Shown: piece by piece, positions 25,455 to 34,458 of the stretch
How the letters are laid out: each line of letters opens with the position of its first letter
How positions within the stretch are numbered: the stretch's first letter is position 1
Source: Castellaniella sp.
Lineage (GTDB): Bacteria; Pseudomonadota; Gammaproteobacteria; Burkholderiales; Burkholderiaceae_B
Assembly: GCF_004321985.1 (NCBI RefSeq)
Contig: NZ_SCQN01000039.1
Location: 62,001-126,000, forward strand
DNA length: 64,000 nt
Direction: 5' to 3'
Translations under genes and position numbers: made by a program
Notes under the pieces: generated by a model
What the model was told of the DNA's origin: nothing
What the model saw: only the letters and a program-made list of their open reading frames with translations
The model's database searches: none

Positions 25455-26393
25455 TCAGTTCCCGACTTGCTGCTCGGCCTTGTCGGGCAGTGTGCTGGTC
25501 GAGGGTTTGGAGTGCGCTCCGAGCGTCACGCCATTCACGGTCTGGCCGTATAGGTCATATTTGCCGCCGTGGTGTGCCTTGGTGGTCGCCGCCAGGTTGC
25601 CGGCGAAGTGAGGATCTTGCGGGCGCTCATGTGCGTCGACGAAGTAGGCCACGTCCCAGGCTTCCTGTTCGCTCAGGGTGCCGCCCTGGCTCAGCGGCAT
25701 GTTGGCGTGGATGAAGGCCGCTGCCGTCTTGATGGAATGCATGCCGGCGCCCCAGTTGTAGGAATCATCGCCCCACAGCGCCGGAAACACCGTGTGCTCG
25801 GTGGCGTCCTGCCGGCCCTTGCCCTGGGCGTCGTGACACAGCGCACAGTGTTCGGTGTAGACCTTCTGGCCGCGGACATAATCCGGTGTTTGCTGCGGCT
25901 CAGCCAGTTCGGGAAATCCCTGTCCGGCCAGTTTCACGCCGGTGGGCGCGCCCTTGGCCATCCAGTACATATAGCTTTCGAGGGCCACGATGGTCTTGCT
26001 GTCGGCTGGCGGCATGCGGCCGTTCATGCTGTAGATGAAGCAGCCCTGGAGTCGTTCGGCCAGTGTGTTGACATGGCCGTTCTTCGACCGGTAGGCCGGA
26101 TACAGGACGTACGCTGCCCACAGGGGCGCCGAACCCGCCCGGCGGCCGGCATCCAGGTGGCAGCTCACGCAGGCCATGGAATTCCCGACGTACTGTTTAG
26201 CGAATTTCTGCGGATTCAGAAAGATGTCCTGGCCCCGGCGCACGGCTTCGCCAAACGGGCCGCTGGGAATTGCATCGGCAGCGGGCGGCGTGAAGGCGGG
26301 GACATCCGGTGATGCGGCCCGGGCAGTCCCCAGGGCCAACGCCAACATCAGCGCACTGGCAGCGGCCGCAGCCGGAGTGGGTCGTGTGCTCAT
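25455..26393 (-). CDS. tsdA: Thiosulfate dehydrogenase, diheme cytochrome c (TsdA)
   Basis: Periplasmic diheme enzyme (312 aa) oxidising two thiosulfates to tetrathionate, or the reverse. It has a signal peptide (LMLALALGTARA), an N-terminal domain with CVSCHLDAGRR and LQGCFIYSMNG, in which the Cys is the unusual His/Cys axial ligand of the active-site heme, and a C-terminal cytochrome c domain with CALCHDAQG. APLWAAYVLYPAYR and LYGQTVNGV are TsdA-typical. ATG 26393 overlaps the tsdB stop (ATGA); the ORF-track N-terminus belongs to tsdB in another frame. Confidence 0.9.
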   Translation of the reverse strand: MSTRPTPAAAAASALMLALALGTARAASPDVPAFTPPAADAIPSGPFGEAVRRGQDIFLNPQKFAKQYVGNSMACVSCHLDAGRRAGSAPLWAAYVLYPAYRSKNGHVNTLAERLQGCFIYSMNGRMPPADSKTIVALESYMYWMAKGAPTGVKLAGQGFPELAEPQQTPDYVRGQKVYTEHCALCHDAQGKGRQDATEHTVFPALWGDDSYNWGAGMHSIKTAAAFIHANMPLSQGGTLSEQEAWDVAYFVDAHERPQDPHFAGNLAATTKAHHGGKYDLYGQTVNGVTLGAHSKPSTSTLPDKAEQQVGN

Positions 26394-27088
26394 TGTTTTT
26401 TCGCTCCTTCGAGGGACGTGGCCTGGGGCAGGGCAGAGAAGTAACCGGCGACGGCCGCAATCTGCCCGTCGTTCATGCGCTTGGCGATATTGCCCATCAG
26501 GTTCTGGGGACCCCCTGCGCGCTGGCCTGATCGCCATTGGGTGAACTGCTCGACGATATAGGTCTTGCTCAGGCCCGCAATGGCTGGAAAGTTCGGCACC
26601 ACCCCGATGCCGCCGGCCGCGTGGCATTGGATGCAGGCAGGGATGTCGTGAGCCCAATCGCCGCGATTGGCGATCCAGGCGCCAGTGTCCTGTGCATCGG
26701 GCAGTGTATTGGCCTGTGCCGCGAGCTTGCCGGCGTCCCATGGTGCTGGCAGCGTCCGGATGTAGGCCACGACGGCCTGGCGCTGTTCAGGCGTCAGCGC
26801 ACTGGCGATGGGTTTCATGATCGGATTGGCACGTGTGCCGTCGCTGAACATCTGGAGCTGGGCCGCCAGATAGTTTGCGCCCTGGCCCGCCAGAAATGGG
26901 AAGTTGGCGGCCGCCATGCCTTGCCCCTGGGCCCCGTGACAGGTGATGCACGCCGTGATGCCCGGGCCGCCCTGGGTGAAGATTTGCTTGCCCGCGTCCG
27001 TTGGCGAGGCAGCCTGGGCCAGCCCCGTGCCCAGCAGGGACATGGTGCTGATCCATAACGCACGTCGGTATTTGTTTGAGAAAAACAT
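26390..27088 (-). CDS. tsdB: Diheme cytochrome c, electron partner of TsdA (TsdB)
   Basis: A 232-aa periplasmic cytochrome c4-like protein with two heme domains, CITCHGAQG (about residue 46) and CIQCHAAGG (about 150), and a signal peptide (MSLLGTGLAQAA). In tsdBA operons TsdB takes electrons from TsdA and passes them to the oxidase, here potentially the caa3-type enzyme at the left of the window. It is the first gene of the two-gene operon, directly after a good promoter, and translationally coupled to tsdA. Confidence 0.88.
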   Translation of the reverse strand: MFFSNKYRRALWISTMSLLGTGLAQAASPTDAGKQIFTQGGPGITACITCHGAQGQGMAAANFPFLAGQGANYLAAQLQMFSDGTRANPIMKPIASALTPEQRQAVVAYIRTLPAPWDAGKLAAQANTLPDAQDTGAWIANRGDWAHDIPACIQCHAAGGIGVVPNFPAIAGLSKTYIVEQFTQWRSGQRAGGPQNLMGNIAKRMNDGQIAAVAGYFSALPQATSLEGAKKQ

Positions 27089-27114
27089 GTCCCGTCTCCC
27101 CGTGTGGTTGGGCC

Positions 27115-27144
27115 ATTATCGGACAAGTGGTCCCGCTGCATCAA
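27115..27144 (-). promoter_or_regulatory. Promoter of tsdBA
   Basis: On the minus strand TTGATG, 18 bp, GATAAT, about 27 bp before the tsdB ATG; both hexamers have 4-5 of 6 consensus bases. The region has no TGAT-N4-ATCA palindrome, so direct control by the nearby Crp/Fnr protein is not supported here. Confidence 0.6.
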
Positions 27145-27226
27145 ACATTCGGTGCTGCACTGCTGGGGCGGGTTATCACCCTGGCGGGCGCCAGCCTGGG
27201 CTGCCCAGCCAAGCTGGTGCCGCCGG

Positions 27227-28267
27227 TCAATCCTTGCTCGTGCGGCGGGCGCGTGGGTGTGCCTGATCGTAGGTCGCCGCCAGGTGCTGAAAATCCAGTC
27301 GCGTGTAGATCTGGGTGGTTGAGATGTTGGCGTGGCCCAGGAGTTCCTGGACGGCCCGCAGATCGTGGGCCGATTGCAGCAGGTGGCTGGCGAAACTGTG
27401 GCGCAGGCTGTGGGGATGCACGTGCAGCGGCAGACCGACTTTTTGTGCCAGCGCCTGGAGCTGGAGTTCGACCACGCGCGGGCTGACGCGCCGGCCGCGA
27501 GCACCCAGGAACAGCGCGGCGCGCGTGTCGGCGTCCGGTTCGGGCGGCAGCAGTTGCGCCCGGACTTCCAGCCAGGCCTGGAGCGCAGTGATGGCGTGCC
27601 GCCCCAATGGCACGGTCCGGGTCTTGTGGCCCTTGCCCGTGACGGTGGCTTCGGCCTCGGCGATCTGGATCCAGCTTTGCGAGGCGTATCCCGATTCGCG
27701 CAGCGGTTGCCAGTCCAGGCTGACCAGTTCCGACAGGCGCAGCCCGCTGGAATACAGAACCTCGAACATGGCCATGTCGCGCCGCTCTACGGGCGTCTCG
27801 GCGGGTGGGAGCTGGGTGCGGTCCAGCAGCGCCTGCGCCTGATCGACCGATAGGGCCTTGGGCAGGCTGCGCGGGATCTTGGGGGCGCGCACGCCATGGG
27901 TCGGGTTGCGGGGCAGCCCGGCGGCGGGTGCCCGCCATTCGTAGAAGCTGCGCCAGGCCGAGAGTGCCCGCGCCAGGCTGCGGGGTTCGTGGCCTTGAGC
28001 GTGCAGGCGCGCCAGCGCCTGGCGGATGTGCAGTTCGGACCGCGTGTCCAGCGATTCCCCGGGGAAACAGCCTTGCAGCGCGTGCAGGTCACGCCGGTAC
28101 GCCGCGACGGTGTGCTCTGAGTAGCGTTGTTGTGCGCCGAGTTCCGTCAGCCAGGATTCCACGAGCTGGGCATCGGATGCCATGCCAGTAGGCTGGGCCA
28201 GCGGGTTTGCGGCCGTGCCTTCCGGTGGGTGGCGACGGCCTCTGGTCGGGGTTTCCGGTCCGGACAC
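27227..28267 (-). CDS. xerC: Site-specific tyrosine recombinase XerC
   Basis: Resolves chromosome dimers at dif with XerD (346 aa as drawn). The catalytic set is visible: Arg in SSGLRLSELVSL, Lys in VTGKGHKTRTVP, HPHSLRHSFASHLL, His in LLGHANISTTQ and the nucleophile in IYTRLD. The GTG at 28267 overlaps the upstream stop as TAGTG and has GAGG upstream; an ATG at 28183 (MASDAQLVESWL) would give the usual family length of ~318 aa and is the main alternative. Confidence 0.95.
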   Translation of the reverse strand: MSGPETPTRGRRHPPEGTAANPLAQPTGMASDAQLVESWLTELGAQQRYSEHTVAAYRRDLHALQGCFPGESLDTRSELHIRQALARLHAQGHEPRSLARALSAWRSFYEWRAPAAGLPRNPTHGVRAPKIPRSLPKALSVDQAQALLDRTQLPPAETPVERRDMAMFEVLYSSGLRLSELVSLDWQPLRESGYASQSWIQIAEAEATVTGKGHKTRTVPLGRHAITALQAWLEVRAQLLPPEPDADTRAALFLGARGRRVSPRVVELQLQALAQKVGLPLHVHPHSLRHSFASHLLQSAHDLRAVQELLGHANISTTQIYTRLDFQHLAATYDQAHPRARRTSKD

Positions 28268-28947
28268 TAGGCGGCCTCGGGATCCAACGTGGCCAGGCGG
28301 CCCAGGGCGGCACCCGCCAGGGTGGCGATCAGCTCCAGGAACGCGGTGCCCATGTCCGGCGTGAAGCGCTGCGCGTCGTCCGAGCCCATCACGAGCAGCC
28401 CGACGGGATCCGCACCGACTGGCGTGCGCAACGGAAGGATGGCCAGCGACGCGGGCTCTGACCCCAGCCAGGTTGCGGCCTCTTGTTGCTGGTTCGGCCC
28501 GCAGAAAGGCTGCTGCAGATCGTCGGCAAACGCGCGGATCGATGGCGTGACGTCCTCGGCGAATTCACTGTTCGTGAGTCTCGGCAAGTCCCAGAGTCGT
28601 AGTGCGATCGCGGTCAGATCGAACTGGTCGCCCAGGCTGCGGATGATGTGAGCCGGAATCTGGCTGGCGTCAGGCTCTGCCAGCATGCGTGCACACCATT
28701 GCAGCAGGTCCAGGTTGATGCGTTCATTGCTGCCCGCGTTCTGCAGCAGTTGCCTCAGACGCAGTTCGTGTTCGCGCAGGCGGGTCCGCAGCGTCAGGAT
28801 CTGGCGTTCACCCAGCGAGATGGCCCGGGCCTGGTTGGGGTGCGGCACGCTCAGATTGGCGAACACATCGGCGTGCGCTTCAAAGAAATCAGGGTTCTGG
28901 GTCAGGTAGTCTGCGATGGTCTGAGCGGTCAGGGCATCCTGGGTCAT
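28267..28947 (-). CDS. DUF484 family protein
   Basis: A 226-aa GAF-like cytoplasmic protein with the family N-terminus TAQTIADYLTQNPDFFEAHA and LSVPHP, followed by a coiled-coil (QILTLRTRLREHELRLRQLL) and a GAF-like domain. It normally lies between dapF and xerC; here xerC follows directly (TAGTG overlap) but dapF is 12 kb away. Function unknown. ATG 28947 (MTQDALTAQ) has GGAAG upstream. Confidence 0.9.
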   Translation of the reverse strand: MTQDALTAQTIADYLTQNPDFFEAHADVFANLSVPHPNQARAISLGERQILTLRTRLREHELRLRQLLQNAGSNERINLDLLQWCARMLAEPDASQIPAHIIRSLGDQFDLTAIALRLWDLPRLTNSEFAEDVTPSIRAFADDLQQPFCGPNQQQEAATWLGSEPASLAILPLRTPVGADPVGLLVMGSDDAQRFTPDMGTAFLELIATLAGAALGRLATLDPEAA

Positions 28948-29113
28948 GAGGCTTCCATGTGGTGAAGAGGGCACAAGTCGGGGCGCGGCGCGGTCCCCGA
29001 TACATGCTGGCTGATGCAGGAATTATCCGGCAAAGTGCGGGGCGGAGCCAGTGACGGGTCGCAAGGGTCGCCCTGCCGGGCTGCGGGGGCAACCCCATGG
29101 AGCAGCGGGGCTG

Positions 29114-29815
29114 CTACACCGAAAGATACCGGTGTTGCGTCTCCGTGTCCCGCAACAGGTCCTGGCTGTCGGCTGTGTGGACGATGCGGCCTTTTTCCAG
29201 GATGTAGGCGCGGCGGGCGTGGCGCAGCGCGAAGTGCACGCTCTGGTCGGTGAATAGAATGGTCGCGGTCTTGGACAGATCGTCGATCAGTTGACCGATT
29301 TGCTGGACGATGACGGGGGCCAGGCCTTCGTTGGGCTCGTCCAGCAGCAGTACGCGTGGCTCGCTCATGAGCGAGCGGGCCACGGCCAGCATCTGCTGCT
29401 GGCCGCCCGACAGATGGCCGCCGTCCCGGTCGGCCAGTTCCGCCAGCATGGGGTATTGGTCGAAGATCCGTTCCACGGTCCAGGTGCGCGCAGCGCCAGG
29501 CCGGTGGTATTCGCTGATTTCCAGGTTCTCGCGCACGCTCAGCGTGGGAAAGATGCGCCGGTCTTCGGGGACCAGGCCGATGCCCGAGCGGGCAATGCGC
29601 CAGGTGGGGGCACCGGCGATGTCCTGGCCGTCGAACAGGATCTGTCCCTCGCGGGGCGGGGTGAGTCCCATGATGCTGCGCAGGGTCGTGCTTTTGCCCG
29701 CACCGTTGCGCCCCAGCAGGCAAACGGTCTCGCCCGCTTCCAGCGACAGGGAAACGCCCTGCAGGGCGTGGCTTTCACCGTAGTAGGTGTGAATGTTCCG
29801 GACGTCCAGGATCAT
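29114..29815 (-). CDS. livF: Branched-chain amino acid-type ABC transporter ATPase LivF (system 1)
   Basis: Cytoplasmic ATPase (233 aa) of a hydrophobic-amino-acid-type uptake system. Walker A GRNGAGKST, signature LSGGQQQMLAVARSL, Walker B VLLLDEPNEGLAP and the short LivF-type C-terminus are seen. Last gene of livK-livH-livM-livG-livF, each overlapping or abutting the next (ATGA with livG). The neighbouring acyl-CoA genes suggest the substrate may be a carboxylate or aromatic/fatty acid instead of an amino acid. Confidence 0.92.
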   Translation of the reverse strand: MILDVRNIHTYYGESHALQGVSLSLEAGETVCLLGRNGAGKSTTLRSIMGLTPPREGQILFDGQDIAGAPTWRIARSGIGLVPEDRRIFPTLSVRENLEISEYHRPGAARTWTVERIFDQYPMLAELADRDGGHLSGGQQQMLAVARSLMSEPRVLLLDEPNEGLAPVIVQQIGQLIDDLSKTATILFTDQSVHFALRHARRAYILEKGRIVHTADSQDLLRDTETQHRYLSV

Positions 29816-30591
29816 GCCGGCTCCATCATGTCGGCGGCTTCGTCGCCCAGATAGGCGCGGCGCACTTCGGGATCGGCGCGCACGACTTCGGGTGCATCCA
29901 GGATCAGGCGGCTGCCGTGGTGCATGACCAGGATGCGGTCGGCCAGATCGAACACCACCCGCATGTCGTGTTCCGTGACCAGGAAGGTGTAGTGGCCGGT
30001 GCGCGCCAGCGTGCGGACCAGTTCGATGATCCGGCCGGTCTCGTCGGGTGTCATGCCGGCGGTGGGCTCGTCCAGCAGCACCAGTTCCGGGCGAGTGGCC
30101 AGCACCATGGCGATTTCCACCAAGCGCTTGTCACCATAGCTGATGGTGCCCGCCACGCGGTCGGACAGATGGGCCAGCGACAGTTCCGCGAGCAGCGCGT
30201 CCGCGTCCTGCTGGACGGCCTTGTTCGCGGCGGCCCGATTGGCCCAGCGCCAGCTTTCACGGCGCTGCGCGGTGACGGCGACCTCTACGTTCTCGCGCAC
30301 CGTCATTTCCGTGAAAATATTGTTGAGCTGGAACGACCGCGAGATCCCGAGCCGGCTGATGACATGAGGTGGCAGGCCCGTGATGTCGTGGTCCTTGAAC
30401 TGGATGCTGCCGCTGCTGGGCACCAGACGCCCGGAGAGCAGGTTGTAGAAAGTCGTCTTGCCGGCACCGTTGGGGCCGATGATGGCCAGAGTCTCGCCGG
30501 TGTGGACCTCCAGGTCGATCCCGGTCACCGCTTTGACCCCGCCAAAGTGCTTGCTCAGGCCCTGGACGAGCAGGATGCAGTCGGGCGTCAT
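29812..30591 (-). CDS. livG: Branched-chain amino acid-type ABC transporter ATPase LivG (system 1)
   Basis: Second ATPase of the same transporter (259 aa). Walker A IGPNGAGKTTFYN, the LivG insertion LGISRSFQLNNIFTEMTVRE, a degenerate signature AGTISYGDKRLVEIAMVLA (SYGD replaces SGGQ) and Walker B LVLLDEPTAGMTP are visible. It overlaps livM upstream and livF downstream by four bases each, implying coupled synthesis. The SYGDKR variant is common in LivG proteins of carboxylate/amide-type systems. Confidence 0.92.
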   Translation of the reverse strand: MTPDCILLVQGLSKHFGGVKAVTGIDLEVHTGETLAIIGPNGAGKTTFYNLLSGRLVPSSGSIQFKDHDITGLPPHVISRLGISRSFQLNNIFTEMTVRENVEVAVTAQRRESWRWANRAAANKAVQQDADALLAELSLAHLSDRVAGTISYGDKRLVEIAMVLATRPELVLLDEPTAGMTPDETGRIIELVRTLARTGHYTFLVTEHDMRVVFDLADRILVMHHGSRLILDAPEVVRADPEVRRAYLGDEAADMMEPA

Positions 30592-31547
30592 GGCTCTGTC
30601 CTGCGGCGGCGCGTTTTCAGGACGTCGATGAGGGTGCCCAGGGCGCCGCCCCTGAAGAACATCACCATCAGCGCGAGGATGATGCCCAGAAACAGCATCC
30701 AGGCCTGGGTAAGACTGGTGATCCAGGTCTCCAGCAGGACGAAGATTCCGGCGCCCAGGAACGGCCCCAGGAAGTAGCCGCTGCCGCCCAATATGGTCAT
30801 GAGTACGGGTTCGGCCGACATGGTCCAGTGGGCGAGTTCAGGGCTGGCAATGCGCAGGAAGGGGGCCATCAGCCCGCCCGCGAGACCTGCGAACCCACCG
30901 GCGATGGTGAATGCCGCGAGCCGATAACGGCGCACGTTGAGGCCGCAGAACGCCACCCGCTCCGGGTTCTGGCGGATGGCGCGCAGAATCATGCCGAAGG
31001 ACGAGCCGCAGATCCGGTACAGGACGAGTCCGGCAATCACCACGATGGCAAGCACCACGTGGTAGTACACGGCGGGGTTGCCCAATGTGAGCTTGATCCC
31101 CAGACCCAGCGAACCCACCGTGAAGCCCGAGATCCCGTCGCTGCCGTTGGTGACGGAGCGCCACTGGTGCACCACGCCGAACACCATCATGCCGAAGGCC
31201 AGGGTCAGCATGGCGAAGTACACCTGGTCCAGGCGAACGCAGAAAAAGCCGATGACGAGCGCCAGAATCGTGCCGGCCAGGAAAGATACCAGCAGGCACG
31301 CCAGCAGCGGCCAGTGCATCGATTGCAGAAGCATGGCCGTTGCATAGGCGCCAATGCCGTAGAACGCAGCGTGGCCGAAGCTCAGCATCCCGGTGTAGCC
31401 GAAGATCAGGTTGAAGCTGGCGGCAAGCAGTCCCAGGATCAGGATCTGGGTGGCGATGAAGATGTAGAAGAAGGGGGCGATCCAGGGAAGCGCGATCAGC
31501 ACCGCCAGCAGGGCCGCCAGCCAGATCCGGCCGCCGAGCGTGTTCAT
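30588..31547 (-). CDS. livM: Branched-chain amino acid-type ABC transporter permease LivM (system 1)
   Basis: Membrane permease (319 aa, about 9-10 helices). LivM marks: ASFNLIFGYTGMLSFGHAAF and GLNVRRYRLAAFTIAGGFAG, with SGSGYFLGP-like TILGGSGYFLGPFLG near the ATPase-coupling loop. ATG 31547 (MNTLGGRIWLAALL) overlaps the livH stop; the ORF-track version begins inside livH and is wrong. Confidence 0.92.
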   Translation of the reverse strand: MNTLGGRIWLAALLAVLIALPWIAPFFYIFIATQILILGLLAASFNLIFGYTGMLSFGHAAFYGIGAYATAMLLQSMHWPLLACLLVSFLAGTILALVIGFFCVRLDQVYFAMLTLAFGMMVFGVVHQWRSVTNGSDGISGFTVGSLGLGIKLTLGNPAVYYHVVLAIVVIAGLVLYRICGSSFGMILRAIRQNPERVAFCGLNVRRYRLAAFTIAGGFAGLAGGLMAPFLRIASPELAHWTMSAEPVLMTILGGSGYFLGPFLGAGIFVLLETWITSLTQAWMLFLGIILALMVMFFRGGALGTLIDVLKTRRRRTEP

Positions 31548-32416
31548 GTCGACCTCCCCGGGCCCATCAGGCCGCGAGGCTTGATGAGCAGCACCAGCGC
31601 CATGCCGATGAAGGGCAGCACCAGATTGACTTCGGGCAGATAACGCCCGCCCAGGCCGTGGATGAGGCCCAGGATGATGGCACCGAGCAGTGCGCCGGGG
31701 AAGCTGCCCAGGCCGCCAATCACCACCACGATGAAGCTTTCGATGATGATCTTGTCGCCCATGCCTGGGTCGATGGCGCGCATGGGAGCGGCCACCACGC
31801 CGCCCACTGCGGCGAGCCAGGCACCGAATGCGAACGCGCCGGTGATGACCAGGCGTGTGTTGATGCACAGTACCTGGGCCATTTCGCGGTCCAGGGCGGC
31901 AGCGCGCATGATCTTGCCGATCCGCGTGCGGTTGAACAGCAGCCACAAGCCGAGCAGTGTCAGAACCCCGACGACCATCACGAAGGCGCTGTAGCGCGGG
32001 TAGCTGAGTTCACCGCCCAGGTGGATCGCGCCCTGCAGCAGTGCGGGTGGATCAATGATGTGGATGCCCGGCCCCCAGATGAGTCTTGTGGATTCATTCA
32101 GGATGAGCAGCAGGGCAAAGGTCAGCAGCAAGCTGTCGGTGACTTCGCGCTGGTAGATGAAGCGCAGCATGCCCCGATCGATGGCGACCGCCAGGGCGGC
32201 CACCACCAGCGGTGCCAGCAGCAGCGTCAGCCAGAAGGGCATCCCCAGGCTGACGATGCAGGCATACGCCAAGTACGCGCCCAGCATGTAAAGCGAGCCG
32301 TGCGCGAAGTTGATGACGTTGAGGACGCCAAAGACGATGTTCAGGCCCACTGCAATGATGAAAAGCAGCAGGCCGATGTCCAGGCTGTTCAACAGCGCCA
32401 GGCCGAGACCGCCCAT
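31544..32416 (-). CDS. livH: Branched-chain amino acid-type ABC transporter permease LivH (system 1)
   Basis: Membrane permease (290 aa, about 8 helices) pairing with LivM. It shows GLNIVFGVLNVINFAHGSLY and the C-terminal VVVIGGLGSFPGALLGAIIL typical of LivH. It starts one base after the livK stop region (gap of 1 bp) and overlaps livM by 4 bp. Confidence 0.92.
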   Translation of the reverse strand: MGGLGLALLNSLDIGLLLFIIAVGLNIVFGVLNVINFAHGSLYMLGAYLAYACIVSLGMPFWLTLLLAPLVVAALAVAIDRGMLRFIYQREVTDSLLLTFALLLILNESTRLIWGPGIHIIDPPALLQGAIHLGGELSYPRYSAFVMVVGVLTLLGLWLLFNRTRIGKIMRAAALDREMAQVLCINTRLVITGAFAFGAWLAAVGGVVAAPMRAIDPGMGDKIIIESFIVVVIGGLGSFPGALLGAIILGLIHGLGGRYLPEVNLVLPFIGMALVLLIKPRGLMGPGRST

Positions 32417-32417
32417 G

Positions 32418-33638
32418 TCACATCTTGCAGGCGGGGTCGACGGGCGGCGTGACTTTGGTGCCGTCGAAGTTGTGGACCTGCGTGAGCGAGCGGATCTTGT
32501 CGGCGGCGTTCATGGCGCCGGTCAGGCCCCAGGTCGGTCCAATGAGCGCCTGATGGTCTTCCTTGCGGAAGGTCAGGTCGCCTGTGGGCGCCTGGAACGT
32601 CATCCCGGCCAGTGCGTTGATGACCTTGTCGCTGTCCACGGACCCGGCTTTTTCGAGGGCGGCCTTGTATGCATAGATCGCGGTGTAGGCGCCTTCGGCG
32701 TTATAGCTGGGCGGGTGGTTGTAGGCCTTTTTGTAGGCTTCGACGAAGTGCTTGTTCATGGGGGTATCCCACGAGGCATACCAGTAGCGCGTGCCCAACC
32801 AGACGTTCTCGGGCATCTGGTCACCCAGGGCGGTCAGGACCTCGGTCGCGGCGCCCACGTTCATGAAGACCTTGTAGCCCTGCTTGAAGAAGCCGCGTTC
32901 GTTGGCCTGGCGCACGAAGTTGACCAGGTCACCGCCCCAGAGCGAAATCAGCACCCCGTCGGGTTTGCTCTGCATGACGCTGCTGATGAACGGTGTGTAG
33001 TCCTCGGCACCGAAACGCGGGAAGGCAAGCTGGTCGCTCATGAGCACGACCTGGGGATTGTGCGCCTTCAGGTTGTTGCTGAAGTATTCCCAGGACTGGT
33101 GGCCGAAGGCGTAGTCCGGCCCGATGGTCGTCCATTTGATCGCGCCGGTCTTGGCGGCGATTTCCGCGCCGCCCGCCATCATCTGCGCCACGTTCACGCT
33201 GTCACGGAAGGTGTATTTGTTGCAGAGCTTGCCGGTCACGTCGGGTGTGGCAGCGTGCGTAATGATGAAGGGCTTGCCCAGTTCGGGCAGCACCGGGACC
33301 AGACCCTGGGCCACGCCCGAGCTGTCCAGCCCCATCATCAGGTCGACCTTGTCCTGGTAGACCATCTTGCGTGCGACCTGGATTGCGGTGGCCGCCTTGC
33401 CCTGGCCGTCTTCGAGCTGGAGATGCAGTTGGCGGCCGAGTACGCCGCCCTTGGCGTTGATCTCTTCGATCGCGAGCGTCGCACCCTGCTTGGCGAATTC
33501 GCCATAGGTGGCCGCGCTGCCGGACATCAGGTAGATGCCGCCGATGCGGATGGGATCCTTGGCGTGGGCGGGGGCGCTCGCCAGCAGACCCACGATGGCG
33601 AGCGCGCCTAGCACCCGGGTTGGTGAAAGCTTGTTCAT
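32418..33638 (-). CDS. livK: ABC transporter substrate-binding protein, LivK/AmiC type (system 1)
   Basis: Periplasmic binding protein (406 aa), type I fold, with signal peptide VLGALAIVGLLASAPAHA. The mature start IRIGGIYLMSGSAATYGEFA is typical of Leu/Ile/Val-family receptors. Two alpha/beta lobes follow; VNAEGAYTAIYAYKAALEKA-like sequence (YNAEGAYTAIYAYKAALE) lies in the hinge region. The ligand cannot be read from sequence. First gene of the transporter operon, preceded by a near-consensus promoter and GGAGA ribosome site. Confidence 0.92.
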   Translation of the reverse strand: MNKLSPTRVLGALAIVGLLASAPAHAKDPIRIGGIYLMSGSAATYGEFAKQGATLAIEEINAKGGVLGRQLHLQLEDGQGKAATAIQVARKMVYQDKVDLMMGLDSSGVAQGLVPVLPELGKPFIITHAATPDVTGKLCNKYTFRDSVNVAQMMAGGAEIAAKTGAIKWTTIGPDYAFGHQSWEYFSNNLKAHNPQVVLMSDQLAFPRFGAEDYTPFISSVMQSKPDGVLISLWGGDLVNFVRQANERGFFKQGYKVFMNVGAATEVLTALGDQMPENVWLGTRYWYASWDTPMNKHFVEAYKKAYNHPPSYNAEGAYTAIYAYKAALEKAGSVDSDKVINALAGMTFQAPTGDLTFRKEDHQALIGPTWGLTGAMNAADKIRSLTQVHNFDGTKVTPPVDPACKM

Positions 33639-33731
33639 GGTTGTCTCCTCGGACTTTGCACTGGCGGTCGGCAGGTGCCGGCCGAGTTGTGAAAGGGGGC
33701 CGCTGTGGCTGCGGCCTCATATTGTGGGAAA

Positions 33732-33760
33732 AATGTAAAACAGTTGTTCGATAAAGTCAA
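33732..33760 (-). promoter_or_regulatory. Sigma70 promoter of the liv1 operon
   Basis: On the minus strand TTGACT, 17 bp, TACATT: one of the best -35/-10 pairs in the window. It lies immediately after the tetR stop, about 95 bp before livK, in an AT-rich patch. Confidence 0.72.
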
Positions 33761-33764
33761 AGAT

Positions 33765-34457
33765 TCAGGGTGGACCTTGCAGATAGGACTCCAGCAGGTC
33801 GCAGACGGACTGTGCGTAGGTATTCACGTCGATCTCCTGGCGGCGGTATTTGCTGCGTTTGAGATACCAGTCCTGCATCAGGGCCTTGGTCAGCGATGCG
33901 AGCAATCTCGCGTCGACGTGGCGGAAGGCGCCGGCCGCCATGCCCTCTTGCAGGATGTCGAAGAAAATGTCTTCGATCTCGCGCGCGGCTTGCACCGCCT
34001 TCTGCCTTTCGGGGGGCGGCAGGTGGCGGGCTTCCATGAAGGAAAAGCTGAACCAGTCGGGCATCATCTCGCTCAGGAACAGGTGCGTGCGCACGGCGGC
34101 CCGCAGTTTTTCCACGCCAGGCGCGGCGTCCTGAGTGCGGGTGCGCAGGGTCCGTCGGGTGAGCAGGAATCCGTAGTCCTGGATCAGGTGGATCAGGTCC
34201 TCCTTGTTCTTGATGTAGGCGTAGATTCCCCCGATGCTGAAGCCCGACTCGGCGCACAGGTCGCGCAGCGACATGGCATGAAAACCCTTGGAGCCGGCCA
34301 GGCGCAGCGTGGCTTCCACGATGCTCGCCAGGCCCTGGATGGCCACCGCCGGCTTCTTGATGCGGATGTGGTGGTGGTTTTCCTGCAGCAGCGCGCTGTA
34401 GATGTCGTCTCTGGACAGGCTCAGCCCGGCCTTGAAGCGCTCGAAGTCCTCCGGCAT
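33765..34457 (-). CDS. TetR/AcrR family regulator of the acyl-CoA / liv1 cluster
   Basis: A 230-aa regulator. The helix-turn-helix (about residues 40-85) reads IVEATLRLAGSKGFHAMSLR and CAESGFSIGGIYAYIKNKED, a standard TetR_N pattern (IYxxFxxKEx-like). The C-terminal ligand domain is of the type often fused to acyl-CoA sensing. It begins 1 bp after the acyl-CoA synthetase stop, so it is in that operon, and ends upstream of the livK promoter. Likely sensor of an acyl-CoA intermediate made by the cluster. Confidence 0.88.
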   Translation of the reverse strand: MPEDFERFKAGLSLSRDDIYSALLQENHHHIRIKKPAVAIQGLASIVEATLRLAGSKGFHAMSLRDLCAESGFSIGGIYAYIKNKEDLIHLIQDYGFLLTRRTLRTRTQDAAPGVEKLRAAVRTHLFLSEMMPDWFSFSFMEARHLPPPERQKAVQAAREIEDIFFDILQEGMAAGAFRHVDARLLASLTKALMQDWYLKRSKYRRQEIDVNTYAQSVCDLLESYLQGPP

Positions 34458-34458
34458 G

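Noticed and set aside
32310-33611. 433-aa rightward ORF opposite livK1
   Set aside because: Antisense shadow of a well-supported binding-protein gene.
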